In this document: one piece after another, positions 23,568 to 35,300 of the stretch
Position numbering within the stretch: the first letter of the stretch is position 1
Layout of the letters: the number at the start of each line of letters is the position of its first letter
Source: Monarcha castaneiventris obscurior
Lineage: Eukaryota; Chordata; Aves; Passeriformes; Monarchidae
NCBI GenBank assembly: GCA_026261815.1
Contig: JAMPIT010000566.1
Coordinates: 28,297,001 to 28,361,000, forward strand
Direction of reading: 5' to 3'
Length of the DNA: 64,000 nt
Translations under genes and position numbers: made by a program
The notes under the pieces: model-generated
What the model saw: the letters and a program-made list of their open reading frames with translations, nothing else
Database searches by the model: none
Told to the model about the DNA's origin: nothing

Positions 23568-23848
23568 TGGCTTTCCTGGATTCTCAGCTCCGCGCTGTCG
23601 CACCGGGGGCAGGGGTGGGCCAGCCTGCTCCGGAGGAGGCCCAGAGTCCCCAGCCTTTCATCACCCCTCAGCAGGGGAAGCAGGAACTTCCTGCACTTTC
23701 CTTCCAGGCACTTCCTGCACTTCCTCCTTCTTTAAATATGTACATAACAGAGGTGTTACTAGCTTATTTAATTGGTCTAAAAACCTGTCTATCAACTACC
23801 AGCTCTGTATCAGTTACAGAAGCCCTACTAAACTTCCAAACCACCACA
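23568..23848 (-). mobile_element. Short solo LTR-like insertion inside CR1
   Basis: A 281-bp GC-richer insert breaks the CR1 sequence between TGCCTTTGATAGGG and GCAGCCCAGGG. On the minus strand it starts TGTGGTGGTTTGGAAG, has a TATTTAAAG box in the middle, then repeated GGAAGTGC-type motifs, and ends GAATCCAGGAAAGCCA, so the ends are TG...CA. No clear target-site duplication or AATAAA is visible. An LTR of a short ERV family is the best reading; the exact family is unknown. Confidence 0.5.
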
Positions 23849-24000
23849 GCAGCCCAGGGTACAACTGGCTTTCTAGGCTACAAGGGCATATTTCCAGTTC
23901 ATATTCAACCTCTTGTCCACCAGAACGCCCAGATTCTTCTTAGCAAGGCTGGTGTCGATCTGTTCTGAAATATACATTACTTTGCAAGGGACATGCAAGT
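23849..24000 (-). mobile_element. CR1 ORF2 segment (part 2)
   Basis: This continues the interrupted copy: CAGCCCAGGGTACAACTGGC, then CTCTTGTCCACCAGAACGCC. The minus-strand frame through it reads KKNLGVLVDKRLNMN, the CR1 ORF2 tail. Confidence 0.82.
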
Positions 24001-24177
24001 GTTGCAGCCCAGAAAATGACAGCTTATGTGACCACTCGAACTGTTTTAAGATTATCTTTAACACGTTCAGTCATCATTGCTTCAGTAAGTTTGAAATTTT
24101 TTACTTTTAAAGTTCCAATAGTTTTCCCAAAGACTTACTCAAGATTTCCTACTCAGGCCCCTTCTACTGTGTACCTT

Positions 24178-24676
24178 ATAGAATGGTTTGAATTGGAAGG
24201 GACCTTCAGAGATCATCTAGTCCAACTCCCCATGTCATGGACAAAGGCATCTTTCATTATATCAGGATCTTCAAAGCCCCATCCTACATGGCTTTGAACA
24301 TTCCTAACGGAGTTTCCATGACTACTTTGGGCAACATGTTCTAGTGTCCCACCAACCTCATAGTAAACAAAATTTCTTCCTTACGTTCAAGCTAAATCTA
24401 CATTCTGTCAGTTTAAAACCACTGTCCCTTATCCTATCGCTACAGGCCTTAGCATCTGTCTTTTTTGTAAGACTCCTTTATATATTGAAAGACAGCGTTA
24501 AGGTCTCCCTGAAGCCTTCTCTTTTCCCAGCTCACCTGAACTACCCAAATTTTCTCAGCCTGTCTTTACAACCACTTCCCTCAGCCTCCTAGACACACTG
24601 CTTTTTATGCAGCCCAGGATATCACTGCTTTTCTGAGCTGCAAGCACACATTGCTGGCTCATGTCCACTGTACTAG
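24178..24676 (-). mobile_element. CR1 LINE 3' region
   Basis: Inverted tail ATAGAATGGTTTGAATTGG, then GGGACCTTCAGAGATCATCT and CCACTGTCCCTTATCCTATC. The ORF2 end on the minus strand reads MSQQCVLAAQKSSDILGCIK. Several internal deletions shorten it relative to the usual spacing. Confidence 0.92.
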
Positions 24677-27600
24677 AAGTAGTCAGTGTTTTTGTAACCA
24701 AAACTTTTATTAGAAGGTTTTCCAGATGGAGAAACTTTCTGCAAAGATTTAATTTTAATGAACATTTTCTGAATGTACAAAAACTAAACATCAGTAATTT
24801 GGTTTTGCAAAATAAAAAGCAAAAATAATTACCTGATATAATAATATTCCATAGCTTATCTTTTAGGTGAAGCGGTTGCTATTCTCCCATATAACAGAAA
24901 ATCAGCAAAAGCAAAAAATTCTACTTACCTGAAAGTGTCAGATTACCAGAGAATGAATCTAATGCAATAGGTGAGTATACCTTTCTTTGCCAAAGTACCA
25001 ACTCTCCACATGCTGTTTTGAAGATATTAATGCAAAAGGGTCTTCTTCAGTCCTTGCACCACATTTCACTTGGTTTTTGTCTCATTTTTCTTTCTGGAAC
25101 ACATTGATAATGTATTTCATTTCCAGCATGCCAGTAAGCAAGAATTTCACATGCACACCCCATGACAGATGTCCTTAATGATGCATGAACTTTCCAGACT
25201 CATTTCATTAAAGTTTTAATAGTAGATCCTTGTAAACCTTAAATTATCCTCATTTGACCATCACACATTTACACACCTACCAGAATGCATATTCAAACAC
25301 TTCAACATTTCCCAGTGCTCATCTCTTCCCATATGTCTGTATGTTTCTTCCCCTCGAAATTAGGTTTGAGCAAACAGGTCAACATGTGTTGTCTCTGAAA
25401 AGCACCAGGAAACAAAACTCTGAAGTAGCAGCATATTTGTTCACCCATCCTAAGAATATTTAAAGCTGATTACTTAAACTCTGTTAATGACTTAACACAA
25501 GGCTTTTCCTTATGCATAGCTTTTGAAATTCAAAACTGACATATATCCCTAATACAAAGTATGGTTTCCAAAGTGTCACATAGGACTTTGTCAGTTACGC
25601 CTGGTAGTTATAGCTCAGGTAATAGATTCTGAGGTTCTTCAAAGTAACAGCCTTAATGTGCACACCAGCAAGGAAAGGTATCAAAATATTGTGCATCAGA
25701 GGAAAGAGACAACAGAAGACAGGGCCTCAATTTATCACCTTAAAAGAGCTTGTTGGACTTTTTCTTGGGTACTCTGAAGAGGTTACGTATAGGCAACTCA
25801 AGAGGGATGAATTTGAGTAGAGTGGAGTTATAGAAGAAGAACAGCAAACAAGGGGATGGAGGCAACACTTTTCAAGAAAGAAAAAATTATGATATTCTAA
25901 AATTTGAACAGAAGAATAAGAATAATAATGTATCAAAACCCACAATACCAGAACTTAACTGTTCTTACTGAAACTTGTGAAACGCCAGTTCAGAACAAAT
26001 CCATGAAACAATTTTTTCTTCCCAAGGGATAGTGAACTTCCATGATTTATTGTGGAGATATAAGCAGGTTTATTAATTACAAATCTAAAGGGATTAGGCA
26101 GTCATTACCTATTAGAGTCTCACAGCCAACAGTGGCAGATACGGGGGCAGTTAAAAGGAGGTGGATGAAGGAAAGAGGCCAAATGTACAAGTTCCTCTGA
26201 ATTAGTGTCTCCTTCCAGTACTTTCTAATCCTTGGAATAATTCCTGTGTTCACATGTCTAAGGGCACAATACAGAAGTTAAAACTCAGTATAGCAAAAAC
26301 CTTTAACAAACTCAGATAAGTGGAGCTGAAAGAAATTAAGGGAAAAGACAGATAGAGATAAAAATTTGAAAGATACTAGGAAGAGTTTTAAATGAAACTT
26401 GATCTATAAGCAATACATGTTAGATAAACAGAGATGAGTCAGATGATAGCCTGAAAAAAATTACAGCAACATGGTTGCTTAAGAGTTGGCATGCAGTGCC
26501 ATCCTAGCTTCACAACACTACCTCAGGTGCTTCTACTGGTCTGGAAGATACATCCCAGTGAACATTCCTTCCATCCTAGAATGATAAATGAAGAGCATAA
26601 GGAATTAATGTCCTACAGATATTTAAAATGGGACAAGAATCGTGTTTAGATACATCAATCAGTTCTCCTTCATCTTTAATAGAACACTAACAATAAATCT
26701 ACAGTGCAAAAATTTGAAATATTGACATTCCCTGTAAAGATAAAATATGTGAGCAATGTATTTTTAAACAGAGAGAAAGCAAAAAAAAAGTGAAAGCTTT
26801 AGTGACCCTAACAAGGAGTAACTGTGGTGGTGCTTGAAAAGCCACTCACTCTAAAATGGTACATGACTATAAATTCCTGCAAAGAGCTTTTTAGTAATAC
26901 TTTGAAGTCTTCTGGTAATGTGTTTTACTCTGTACCTGGTAATAAGGAATGCTTTCTAGAATGCTGAGGAATGTTTTGTAGCTGCTATATGCATTTTGCT
27001 ATATTTGATACATATTTTGTCTGTTTGTGGCAATAAATTGTCTAGTATAAACTCTCCCAGCATGGAAGTAAAGAAAATACAAACCCAGGAAATGCAGCAG
27101 AAACTACAGGGAAAAAATCAATGGTAGAAATTCCAACCAAGTTTTCTAACTTCCTGGTTTTGAACAAACTTGGAAGTTCATTTGGAAAATTTGAACATTA
27201 AATGAAAATACTGAAGTCAAATTTAGCAGAAGAGAATCACCAACTGTTAATTGAAAGGCAATCCAGAGTGGAAGACTTAACTACCTGTCTACAGAACTAC
27301 ATGTTCAAAAAATACTATGACAGCACTTAAAGTCTCAAGTGAATTTGGGGAATGCTTTGTGGATGAATTTTTTATTGCAAAAAGTATTGTAATCAGCTCA
27401 CAGTTTTGGAGGTTTTTTAAAATTAATTCTGCATAATTATTTAAAATTGTAAGGCAAAGCAAGGAAAAGCGATTGACCTTACTGTAAACTTCATTGTTCT
27501 GAAGAAAGTAAAGCAAAACCATTTCTTATACTTCAATAAAGAGGAATTAAACAAGCCCAAGAACTTGCTTTTGCAGAAAGTAATCTGAAGGAAAAAGTGT

Positions 27601-28784
27601 AGAATAAGTGTTAATTCTTAAGAATCAATACCATCAAAAGCTTTGAGGTAAACTACATACAAAGGAAAGGTAAGCTTTGGAGATCAGAAAACAATGTAGT
27701 TGAATGAAAAAAATGTTTAATAATCTGAAAACCAAAAGGCAATCATAGAAGAGGTGAAAATAATAACATAAAATGCTCTATAAAAGAATAATAAAAGCAT
27801 ATAGCTGCAAATTCAGAAAACCTAAGGAATTAAAACTAGCCAAGAATGTTAACAGAAATAAGTTGTTCCCCAAGCACAGCACAATTTTAAGAGAGATTAA
27901 GAGAAATAGTGAGGTGAGCTACTGAGTGAAAGAGAAGACATTTAAATGTTGAAAGCCTTTTTAATTTCAACTCTAACAAAAAGAATATCATGAGCCAATA
28001 CTCCAACATTTACAAGTAAAAGCAAAGGCATAAGAGAAATGAACACAGCAAACAGTAGCAAGACAAGTCTACTCCTGGAAATGTGCCAATGAAATTCTAT
28101 TTTTGCCTCAACAGGAAGAAATCTACTTTACATCGTAATATAATTTCCCAGTCAAAAGACATCCTGTTCATTTATGTTTCTCCTTTCCTCCAAAGGATCT
28201 ACAAAACTAAAATTTGTGCGGGTTTGGTGGCATTAAGTTATCTTCTGTCACATATACCTCTCTTTCACTGAGAATAGAGACAGCTGATGAGAGTTTTGTT
28301 ATCATCACATACTTAGAGCCTCAGTTGTTATCAGAACAGTTGTGAAAAAGAGCTGGGGGCTTTGAAAACTGAGGTAGAAAATCGACATCTCAGGTACTTG
28401 AAGAATTGAACATTGAAGAATTCAATGGACTGAACTGATTGCTGTGGTCATCAGACTATAAAATGCTACAAGTAAATATCTTCCTCCTGAAGGAAGCAAA
28501 GGGATTCATGAGCAAGAAAAACCTTCTAATCTTGTGATTATGATGCTACAAAGCATATTTTGGTGACTAAGATTAAATGTGTGGGGAACTTTTGGTTTGG
28601 GAGTCCTGTGCTGGGTTGAGTATTTTGGTACACTTCTTGACTGCAAATACCCTGTAGAACAATATTTTATTTTAGATTTACAGTATTAGAAGAATTAGAT
28701 GAAATTTTTGCCTGAAGGCACAGTTCAAGGAAGAAAGCAAGCAGTACTGGATGAAGATTAAGGCATAGATTAATTGAAAGTCCA
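24677..28784. other. AT-rich DNA, nothing recognised
   Basis: No gene, LTR or CR1 piece could be supported. The part from about 27.0 to 28.1 kb is strongly A-rich on the plus strand. Confidence 0.5.
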
Positions 28785-29465
28785 AGGGACCTGACAGACT
28801 GCACCTTACAAGATCCTGTGAGCCTTGCAAGATCACTCTCCATTATTTTCACTCTGAAAAACTGTGGAGATTAGAAGACACTTCTTCAAAATAGAACAAA
28901 GCAAACGTCATAGTCAACTTCAAAAAAGGCCAAAAGGTCAGTTTGGGCAACTACAGGCTAACCAGTCTTAATTTCATCCCTGGAAAAAATCATGGTGTGA
29001 GTGTGCTTCAAGCCAAGTGGGAGTGACTGGGACCAGAAAGCAGGGATTTACTAAAGGTATATTGTGCCTGAGCAACTTGATAAAATGATCTATCTATCTA
29101 CATATTCAATCATTTGAATATGTAGATGGGTAGAGAGGAGGGCGTGTCCAATATCTTGACTTCAGCAATGTTTTTGGCTTTTTCCCCTGTAATATTACTA
29201 TGGAAAAATTAGGATATTATAGTGCATGAGTGAACCATTAGGTCAGCAAAAATGTATTTTGATGGTTGGATACAGATGATAATAGGTTGTACTCTCCACA
29301 TGCTCCGAACAAGAGTCATACCAAAGGTGTCCCTCCCAGCTCCTCTTGTATTTAAAGTCTTCATCAACAAACAAGAGGCAGTAATGGAGAGCAGGCTCAT
29401 CAAATTCACAGCTGACCTCAAACTGAGGTGATCAGTAAACATGCTTGAGAACAGGGCTGCCATTC
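28785..29465 (+). mobile_element. Decayed CR1 ORF2 reverse-transcriptase region
   Basis: Old CR1 sequence on the plus strand. Recognisable blocks are CTCTCCATTATTTTCACTC (ends of the LSIIFE segment), GGCAACTACAGGCTAACCAG (NYRLTS), GGATTTACTAAAGG (GFTKG), CTTGACTTCAGCAATG (LDFSKA-like), GTGTCCCTCCCAGCTCC (VPQGS-like) and TTCATCAACAAACAAGAGG (FINDL-like). It ends with GGGCTGCCATTCAGATAATC. Frame breaks and stops are frequent, so it is long dead. It contains a perfect hairpin at 29096-29127 (see findings). Confidence 0.75.
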
Positions 29466-29686
29466 AGATAATCCAGAAAGAATGGAGGAATGGAGCAGTC
29501 CTGTAAAAAAGGCCTGGGATAGTGGTAGTGGTGCCTGAACATCTATCATGGTATGTCCTGGCAGTTCCCAAGATATATGAACGCAGGCAGACCATATAGA
29601 TCAAGGGAAGGGGTTGTCTGCCTCATTAGGTTGAATTTGTTATAAATGCTAGAGAAATAACATTAACAAAGAGATGAATGGAAGGG

Positions 29687-29794
29687 TGGATGGATGGATG
29701 GATGGATGGATGGATGGATGGATGGATGGATGGATGGATGGATGGATGGATGGATGGATGGATGGATGGATGGATGGATGGATGGATGGATGGA
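29687..29794. repeat. (TGGA)27 microsatellite
   Basis: 27 perfect, uninterrupted TGGA units over 108 bp. The open frames through it translate to MDGW repeats and are not genes. Perfect tracts of this length are usually length-polymorphic. Confidence 0.98.
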
Positions 29795-29821
29795 AAAATA
29801 TGGTCATCGAGTGTCTGCCTA

Positions 29822-30902
29822 CAAAGCTTACAGCGCTTACAGCTACAGGGACACTAGGCCTGGAAAAGACATTCCAAGGGGATCATGTCAGGGCACCAAT
29901 ATTGCTACCTTCACACTTTTATAATCTGGGCCACCCATGGTGATAGGATCCTCAGCTGAAGCACCACGTTGCCTTTATGGTTATGGTTAGAGTTCAGAGA
30001 GCCTAAAGCTCCAGGGACAATAATGCTGAAAAAGTCAAAGGGAGTCACAGCAGAGCCAACATTGCTCCTTCCACCCTTTATAATCTTGGCCACCTATGGG
30101 GATTGTGATCTCAGTCTCAGTCCCAAGATGTCATTTTAAGGTTAGTGTCCTAGGTTACAATATAGATGTATTCTATTACCACCAGCTGTGGGCCATTAGC
30201 TGTTAGCTCCTGCTATGACCCATCCCTGATAACAGACAATAGCCATCAAGAAACCACTGCAGGACTCATGGACTTATCTCATCCTGTTGTGAGATGCTCC
30301 GCCCAGGAGGGAGGAGCCAAGCATTCCCACGGGGATATAACCTGGCCCTAAGGGAGCCCTGTCTGCTGGGTTTCCAGAGGACAAGAGCTAGCGCTGGACC
30401 TTCAGCTGGAAACCAGACCTTCCATAGGATCACTGCTTCAACTGAGCTACTTCATCTGGACTGCTACCACCACCCTAACAGGGTGTCAGGTTGTATCTGA
30501 CTTTGTCAGTGTTTCTTTTTTCTTTCTCTTGTATTATTTCACTTACTTTTATTTTTTTCCTATTAAATTTTAATCCTGACTTGCGATCTCCCACTGGTTT
30601 GTTTTCACACCAATACAGTTAGGGTGCAGAGAACCACAGAGTCTCCAGGGACACTGAGTTTGGAAAAGGCATGCAAAGGGGATCATGGCAGGGGCTCAAA
30701 ATAGCACTCTGTCACTTTTATATTTTGGGCCACCCATAGTGATGGGGACGCCAGCCTCGGTGCCGAGCTTCCTTTATGGTTAGAGTTAGGGTTCAGAGAC
30801 CCAGAAAGCCAGAAGCTCCAGGGGCAGTCAGGCTAGAGAAGGCAGCACAATGAGATTGCAGCAGGGTACAAACATTGCTGCCTCCAGACCTTTCTAGACT
30901 GG
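29822..30902 (+). repeat. Tandem array, period about 160 bp, interrupted by an LTR
   Basis: About 3.8 diverged units, most starting with a GGTTAG-type motif: about 29822-29985, 29986-30140 (155 bp), 30618-30778 (161 bp), and a partial one from 30779 to about 30902. Shared landmarks in order are CAGAGA, AGCTCCAGGGACA, GGGGATCATG, CTTTTATAATCTGGGCCACC, CCATGGTGATGGGGAC and CCTTTATGGTTA. A 472-bp LTR sits between units 2 and 3. The array is GC-richer than its surroundings. It is not a coding sequence and I cannot name the family. Confidence 0.8.
30146..30617 (+). mobile_element. Solo ERVL-type LTR with perfect 5-bp target duplication
   Basis: The 472-bp element runs from TGTCCTAGGTTACAATATAG to CACACCAATACA and is flanked on both sides by GTTAG (30141-30145 and 30618-30622). 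Promoter-like GGGGATATAACCTGGCC lies near 30331-30347, and a polyadenylation signal ATTAAA at 30562-30567. The intact edges, duplication and signals identify a solo LTR produced by recombination between the two LTRs of an integrated provirus. A 5-bp duplication is typical of ERVL-class elements. Confidence 0.93.
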
Positions 30903-31335
30903 ATTCCTCATTGTCCTGGGATAAGGGCAAGGCATATGAGGAGTGACTGAGGTCCCATGGCTTGTTCAGCCTGAAGAAGAGGAGCCTGAGGAGACCTCAT
31001 TGTAGTCTACAGCTTCCTCGTGGGGGAAGCAGAAGAGCAGACACTGATCTCTCTGGTGACAAATGACAGGATCCGGGGAAATGATGTGAGGCTGTGTCAG
31101 GAAAGTAAAAAGGAAAGATTTTGTCATTCAAAAGGGTGGTTGGGCACTGAAAAGGCTTCCCAGGGAAGGGGTTACAGCACCTAGCCTGACAGAGTTCAGG
31201 AGGTGCTTGGACAATACTCTCAGGTACACGGTGTGATTTTTGGGGCCATCCTATGCAGGGCCAGGATCCGATGATTCAGTGATCATTGTGGGTCCCTTCC
31301 ACCTCAGGATTTTCTATGATATTATATTCTGTGAT
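30903..31335 (+). mobile_element. CR1 LINE 3' end
   Basis: 5'-truncated CR1 of a subfamily different from the others: CTTGTTCAGCCTGAAGAAGA, then CATTGTAGTCTACAGCTTCC, GGCACTGAAAAGGCTTCCCA and GTGGGTCCCTTCCACCTC. It ends in octamer-like TTCTATGATATTATATTCTGTGAT. Confidence 0.9.
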
Positions 31336-31969
31336 AACTGAGAAATAGAATTGTGGGCATCTCTTACTGTGAACATTTCAGAATAAATTTAAATATTTTC
31401 ACCTTGATTCTCAAGGATTTAGAAAAGTATTTTGAAATAGAACTTAATTTAAGAATACTGTTTGCTGCTGTAAGTAATAAACAACATGGTTCATAAACTG
31501 CTACTACAATAGTGTAGAAATATACTTTGCTATGGAGCCATAATAATTAAAGGGCCTTTAAAAGGTCCTGTAGTCTCTTCTCATACTAAGAGGCACGTGA
31601 ATTAAAAATAAAGCTTTCCTGACAGATATTTGTCAAAACTGTTCTTTAAATTTCTGTCTTTGACAATGTCCTTAAACCATTTATTCTGATATTGCATTAG
31701 AGTGTTTTCCTTTACGTGAACCTTGGTCTCCTTTGCTTCAATTTAAGAGCACCACTTCTTTTCCTATCTCAAATCCTATGAGATGGGTTTGACCTACAAG
31801 TGTAACAAATAACTTGAAAAAGCCTCACACTTCTAGGAAGCAACATAAAGCACAGATTGGAAAAAAGGAACCAAACATTTCTATACTCCTAACAATCTAA
31901 AAAGTAAAGAACTCATATAGAATGTAATTTACAATCTCAGTTACCTACATTAATGAACATAAATTGAAA

Positions 31970-32230
31970 CAGGTTCAGAGAAATGTCAAAATAATTACAG
32001 TAATGAAAAACCAAGCTTATGAAAAGAGGTTAAAGGACTTGACTTATTTATATAAGGAGTCATTTAATTTTGTTAAGCTAAATATTTGGGGCTTTGGAAG
32101 ATGTGAAAAAGAACTAATTAAATTGGAAAATAATGCTGGTGAAAAGCAAACAGCTACAAATGGATTATGAATATAATTCCAAGACAGAATAAGAAAAAAC
32201 ATTTACAATCATGAAGTAAATTTTCAGATA
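31970..32230 (+). mobile_element. Ancient CR1-like fragment
   Basis: A weak match to the old CR1 text seen in many reptile genomes: AGGTTCAGAGAAATGTCAAA, then CTTATGAAAAGAGGTTAAAGG and GACTTATTTATATAAGG. Heavily decayed and AT-shifted. The 68-codon open frame is a remnant or chance. Confidence 0.45.
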
Positions 32231-32315
32231 AGCCTATATACTGATGTGTGGGAACAAATAATTTAACTGCTCTAAGCTAGTTTTTGATAAAGTATTAGCT
32301 GGGCTGTATCAAAAG

Positions 32316-32552
32316 AGGGGTAGGTTTCTGTTAAATATTAGGAAGAAATTCTTCATTGTGAGGTTGGTGAGACACTGTAACACGTTACCCAGAGATGTTG
32401 CAGATGCCCTATCTCTGGAAGTATTCAAGCCCAGGCTGGATGGGGTTCTGGGCAACCTGGTCTATTGGAAATTGTCCCTGCTCATTGCAAGGAGGTTGGA
32501 CTAGATGACCTTTAGGGTCCTTTCTAATCCATATTACCCTCTGATTCTATGA
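32316..32552 (+). mobile_element. CR1 LINE 3' end
   Basis: Typical CR1 3' UTR: GGTAGGTTTCTGTTAAATAT, then GGAAGAAATTCTTCATTGTG, GATGCCCTATCTCTGGAAGT, GGAGGTTGGACTAGATGACC, and the tail CTCTGATTCTATGA. Confidence 0.92.
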
Positions 32553-34448
32553 AAATTCATGAAAGAGATTCTGATGAAATTCAGATAAGCATCTTTTATA
32601 TCAAATCTGAATGTAGTTACAAATTACACATGTTCTATTTCAATCATTTTGTGTCACTTCCTTGTTTCAAGAGCTCCATAGCAAACAGATGACGGTTTTT
32701 TGCAGATTCATTTCTGGGGTGCGTTTTGCCTTAATGACCAAGTGTAAGAATTCAGTGTTACTGACACCACATTGATTCTCCAGAGTTTCTCCATTTCCTT
32801 GCAATATCTCTTGCTTATAACTATATAACCCCAAATACAAAGTTGAATCAAGAAAAATCCTTCCCTCCCCCACGAAGAACTACAAGGCTGCTTGAAGTTA
32901 TTGAGATCTTATCCAGCAGTCATCTGTTTTGAGGCTATACCTGCCTGGTGAGATTTAGTATACTGAAAGGGGGATAGATTTGGGTTTTTTGCTTATTTTT
33001 AAGAAGCCTAGTTGAGAACAAAACTGAATTATTCTTTCAAGCATAATAGAAAATTTAATATGTAAGTGTTTAGAAATTAGTATTTTGGATTTTATAATCA
33101 CAGTTTTGCACTGATCGAATTTGTAACATAATTTGTTTAGAAATATCAACACCTAGTTAGTTAATTTTTGAGGCAGAAATTTTAGTGCCTAAGCAGAAAA
33201 CATAAAGGTTTCAGTTCTACTATTTAACTAGAAAACAGCTCACAACATTATGTCACATAAAAGCCCATGTTATCTCAAAATATGCCATCAGAAATTGATA
33301 TTTTATCACTGTAATCTGCTTTCACTAAGAACTGCAAATAACATTAGGTAGACCTGAATCTTCACTGATGACCTGATAAAATGGGTAGTACCTACCAGTT
33401 CTTTCAACTGCCTTAAGTTAGCTGTGAATGAGATTGAAATTGCCCAGGATTTTTAAAAATTTTTTCCCCATCAGAAAGAAATTGTTTCTCATGGCCTGTG
33501 AATTGACACAATTAATTTTTTTACTGTGTAATTGAAAGGAATACTTTTGAGATCTGGTATTAATGCTGCTTCCTTTGTTGGAAGTTGATAACAAACACCT
33601 TTAAATGCTCATGGTGTCAGAGTTACTCTGAGAGAGTTTTAAAACTTCACTACTGCACATCTGAAGTAGTTCTGTAGCCTTCAATATCATCTTTTATAAT
33701 CTATGTTACTATTAGAAATCCGCATACAGATCTATGTCCTCATCACTCCCATGGCATTACTTATTCACTCACATTCAGAAAGAAATGTTCAATTATATTG
33801 CTGCATATATTAATGTAGCTCTCTACTGTCTCTTTTCAGACAGTAGTACTGCATTTAATTCTTTTTTATTCGCTGAGCAGGATGCCAACATGTATAGGTA
33901 ATTGTACAGGACTTTTTGTCCTATAACTCATTGCAAGATGTTAAATAGGTTCAAATGCTGAAGAAATAGATTCATAGCTATTGTAGCACTATCCAAGGGA
34001 CTCACAGTCCCTACCCACTTCCTACCCACAAATCATGTAGTAAGTGTAATGAATAAAATATTTAAATGACACCAGCCTCCACATCCTCTTTTCATCCAGG
34101 AATAACAGCATTTGAACTTGGGGGAGGAGGATGCACATGAAAGACAGGAACCAGACATTTTTTACTTTCTTTTTCATTGCTCTTTAAAACAGTTAGTTTC
34201 ATAGCAAAATAATTTTGTTCAGCAGACAATATCTGTGATCTTGAGATATGTCCATTAGTATTACATTTTCCAAAGCATTAACTCATAGCAGTCATCAAGG
34301 AGTCTTTGTACTGGCACAAGGGATCAGGGAAGAGGAGTGTGAGAGCAGAGTGAAACAGAGGGGGGGTGAAAAAAAAGAAAATTACTTTAGAAAGTCATAG
34401 AAACCAAAAGATATGTGACTACAAATAGCAGATTTTTCCTATTCAGAA
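32553..34448. other. AT-rich DNA, nothing recognised
   Basis: No gene or repeat supported. Open frames are below 70 codons. Confidence 0.5.
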
Positions 34449-34522
34449 ATCATAAAATCATAGAATGGCTGGAAGCGACCTTAAACATTATTTCCAACCC
34501 TCCTGCCATGGGCAGAGATGCC
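34449..34522 (-). mobile_element. CR1 3' terminal fragment
   Basis: Inverted tail AATCATAAAATCATAGAATGG, then GGAAGCGACCTTAAACATTA and CCTGCCATGGGCAGAGATGCC. A very short 5'-truncated insertion. Confidence 0.9.
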
Positions 34523-35300
34523 AAATATTAGAAGTAAAATAGTTATTTTGTTCTGCTGCAAAATAAACGTGACTCCGAATGAAGGACCAGCTGGTTCTGC
34601 ACCAGTCAGAGAAAACTCATTTCTATCACAGGTTAATTTTTGTAAATGATTGAATTTAGTATAGTCAGAGGTTTATACCAATATAATATATTACCAGAGC
34701 ATGACTGAGAACAGTGTGATTACAGGCAAATTACAATATAACCAAACAGAAATAAATTAATCTCCTAACTGTAGAGAGATAACACTTTTCATATAGTAAT
34801 ACTTATGATATCCTTTATTATGAAGGGAAGATGTAATAGTTGATGACTTCTTGGAAACAGATGATTGAATCTTAAAAAGATAAATAAAACAACTTTCAAG
34901 GTGCCAATAAGAATTATATTTCAAGGTAAGCTTAACTAGACAATATATCTATAATAGTTACTAGAAGAATAAGCACCTAATAAAAGAGACCACTTACATG
35001 AAAGAGATAGATGACTCTCACAAGGGAAGCATCAGAGGACAGATTATTAGGCATTATGAAAAATTAATTCCTAATCATTAATCTTTCCAGCAAGGCAAAT
35101 TGTGTATTTTCTATTTAGAGGAAGTAAGAAAAACATACCTGTCTTTGAATACAAATATTTTTAGGGTAGCATAGGAAAAGAAAACAAGCCAAAAAGAGCC
35201 TAACTTTAACAAAAATCAGTCATCAAAAATAAGCCAGATGTCAAAAGCGGGACCTGGGTTTACAGAATCATAGAAGTTCTTCCCCCATGAAAACTTGCAG

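Noticed and set aside
29674..29943. 89-codon open frame with MDGW repeats
   Set aside because: It is a translation of the TGGA microsatellite.
35262..35277. ACAGAATCATAGAAG, resembling a CR1 tail
   Set aside because: Only the tail octamer-like text is present; no adjoining CR1 3' UTR sequence could be aligned.
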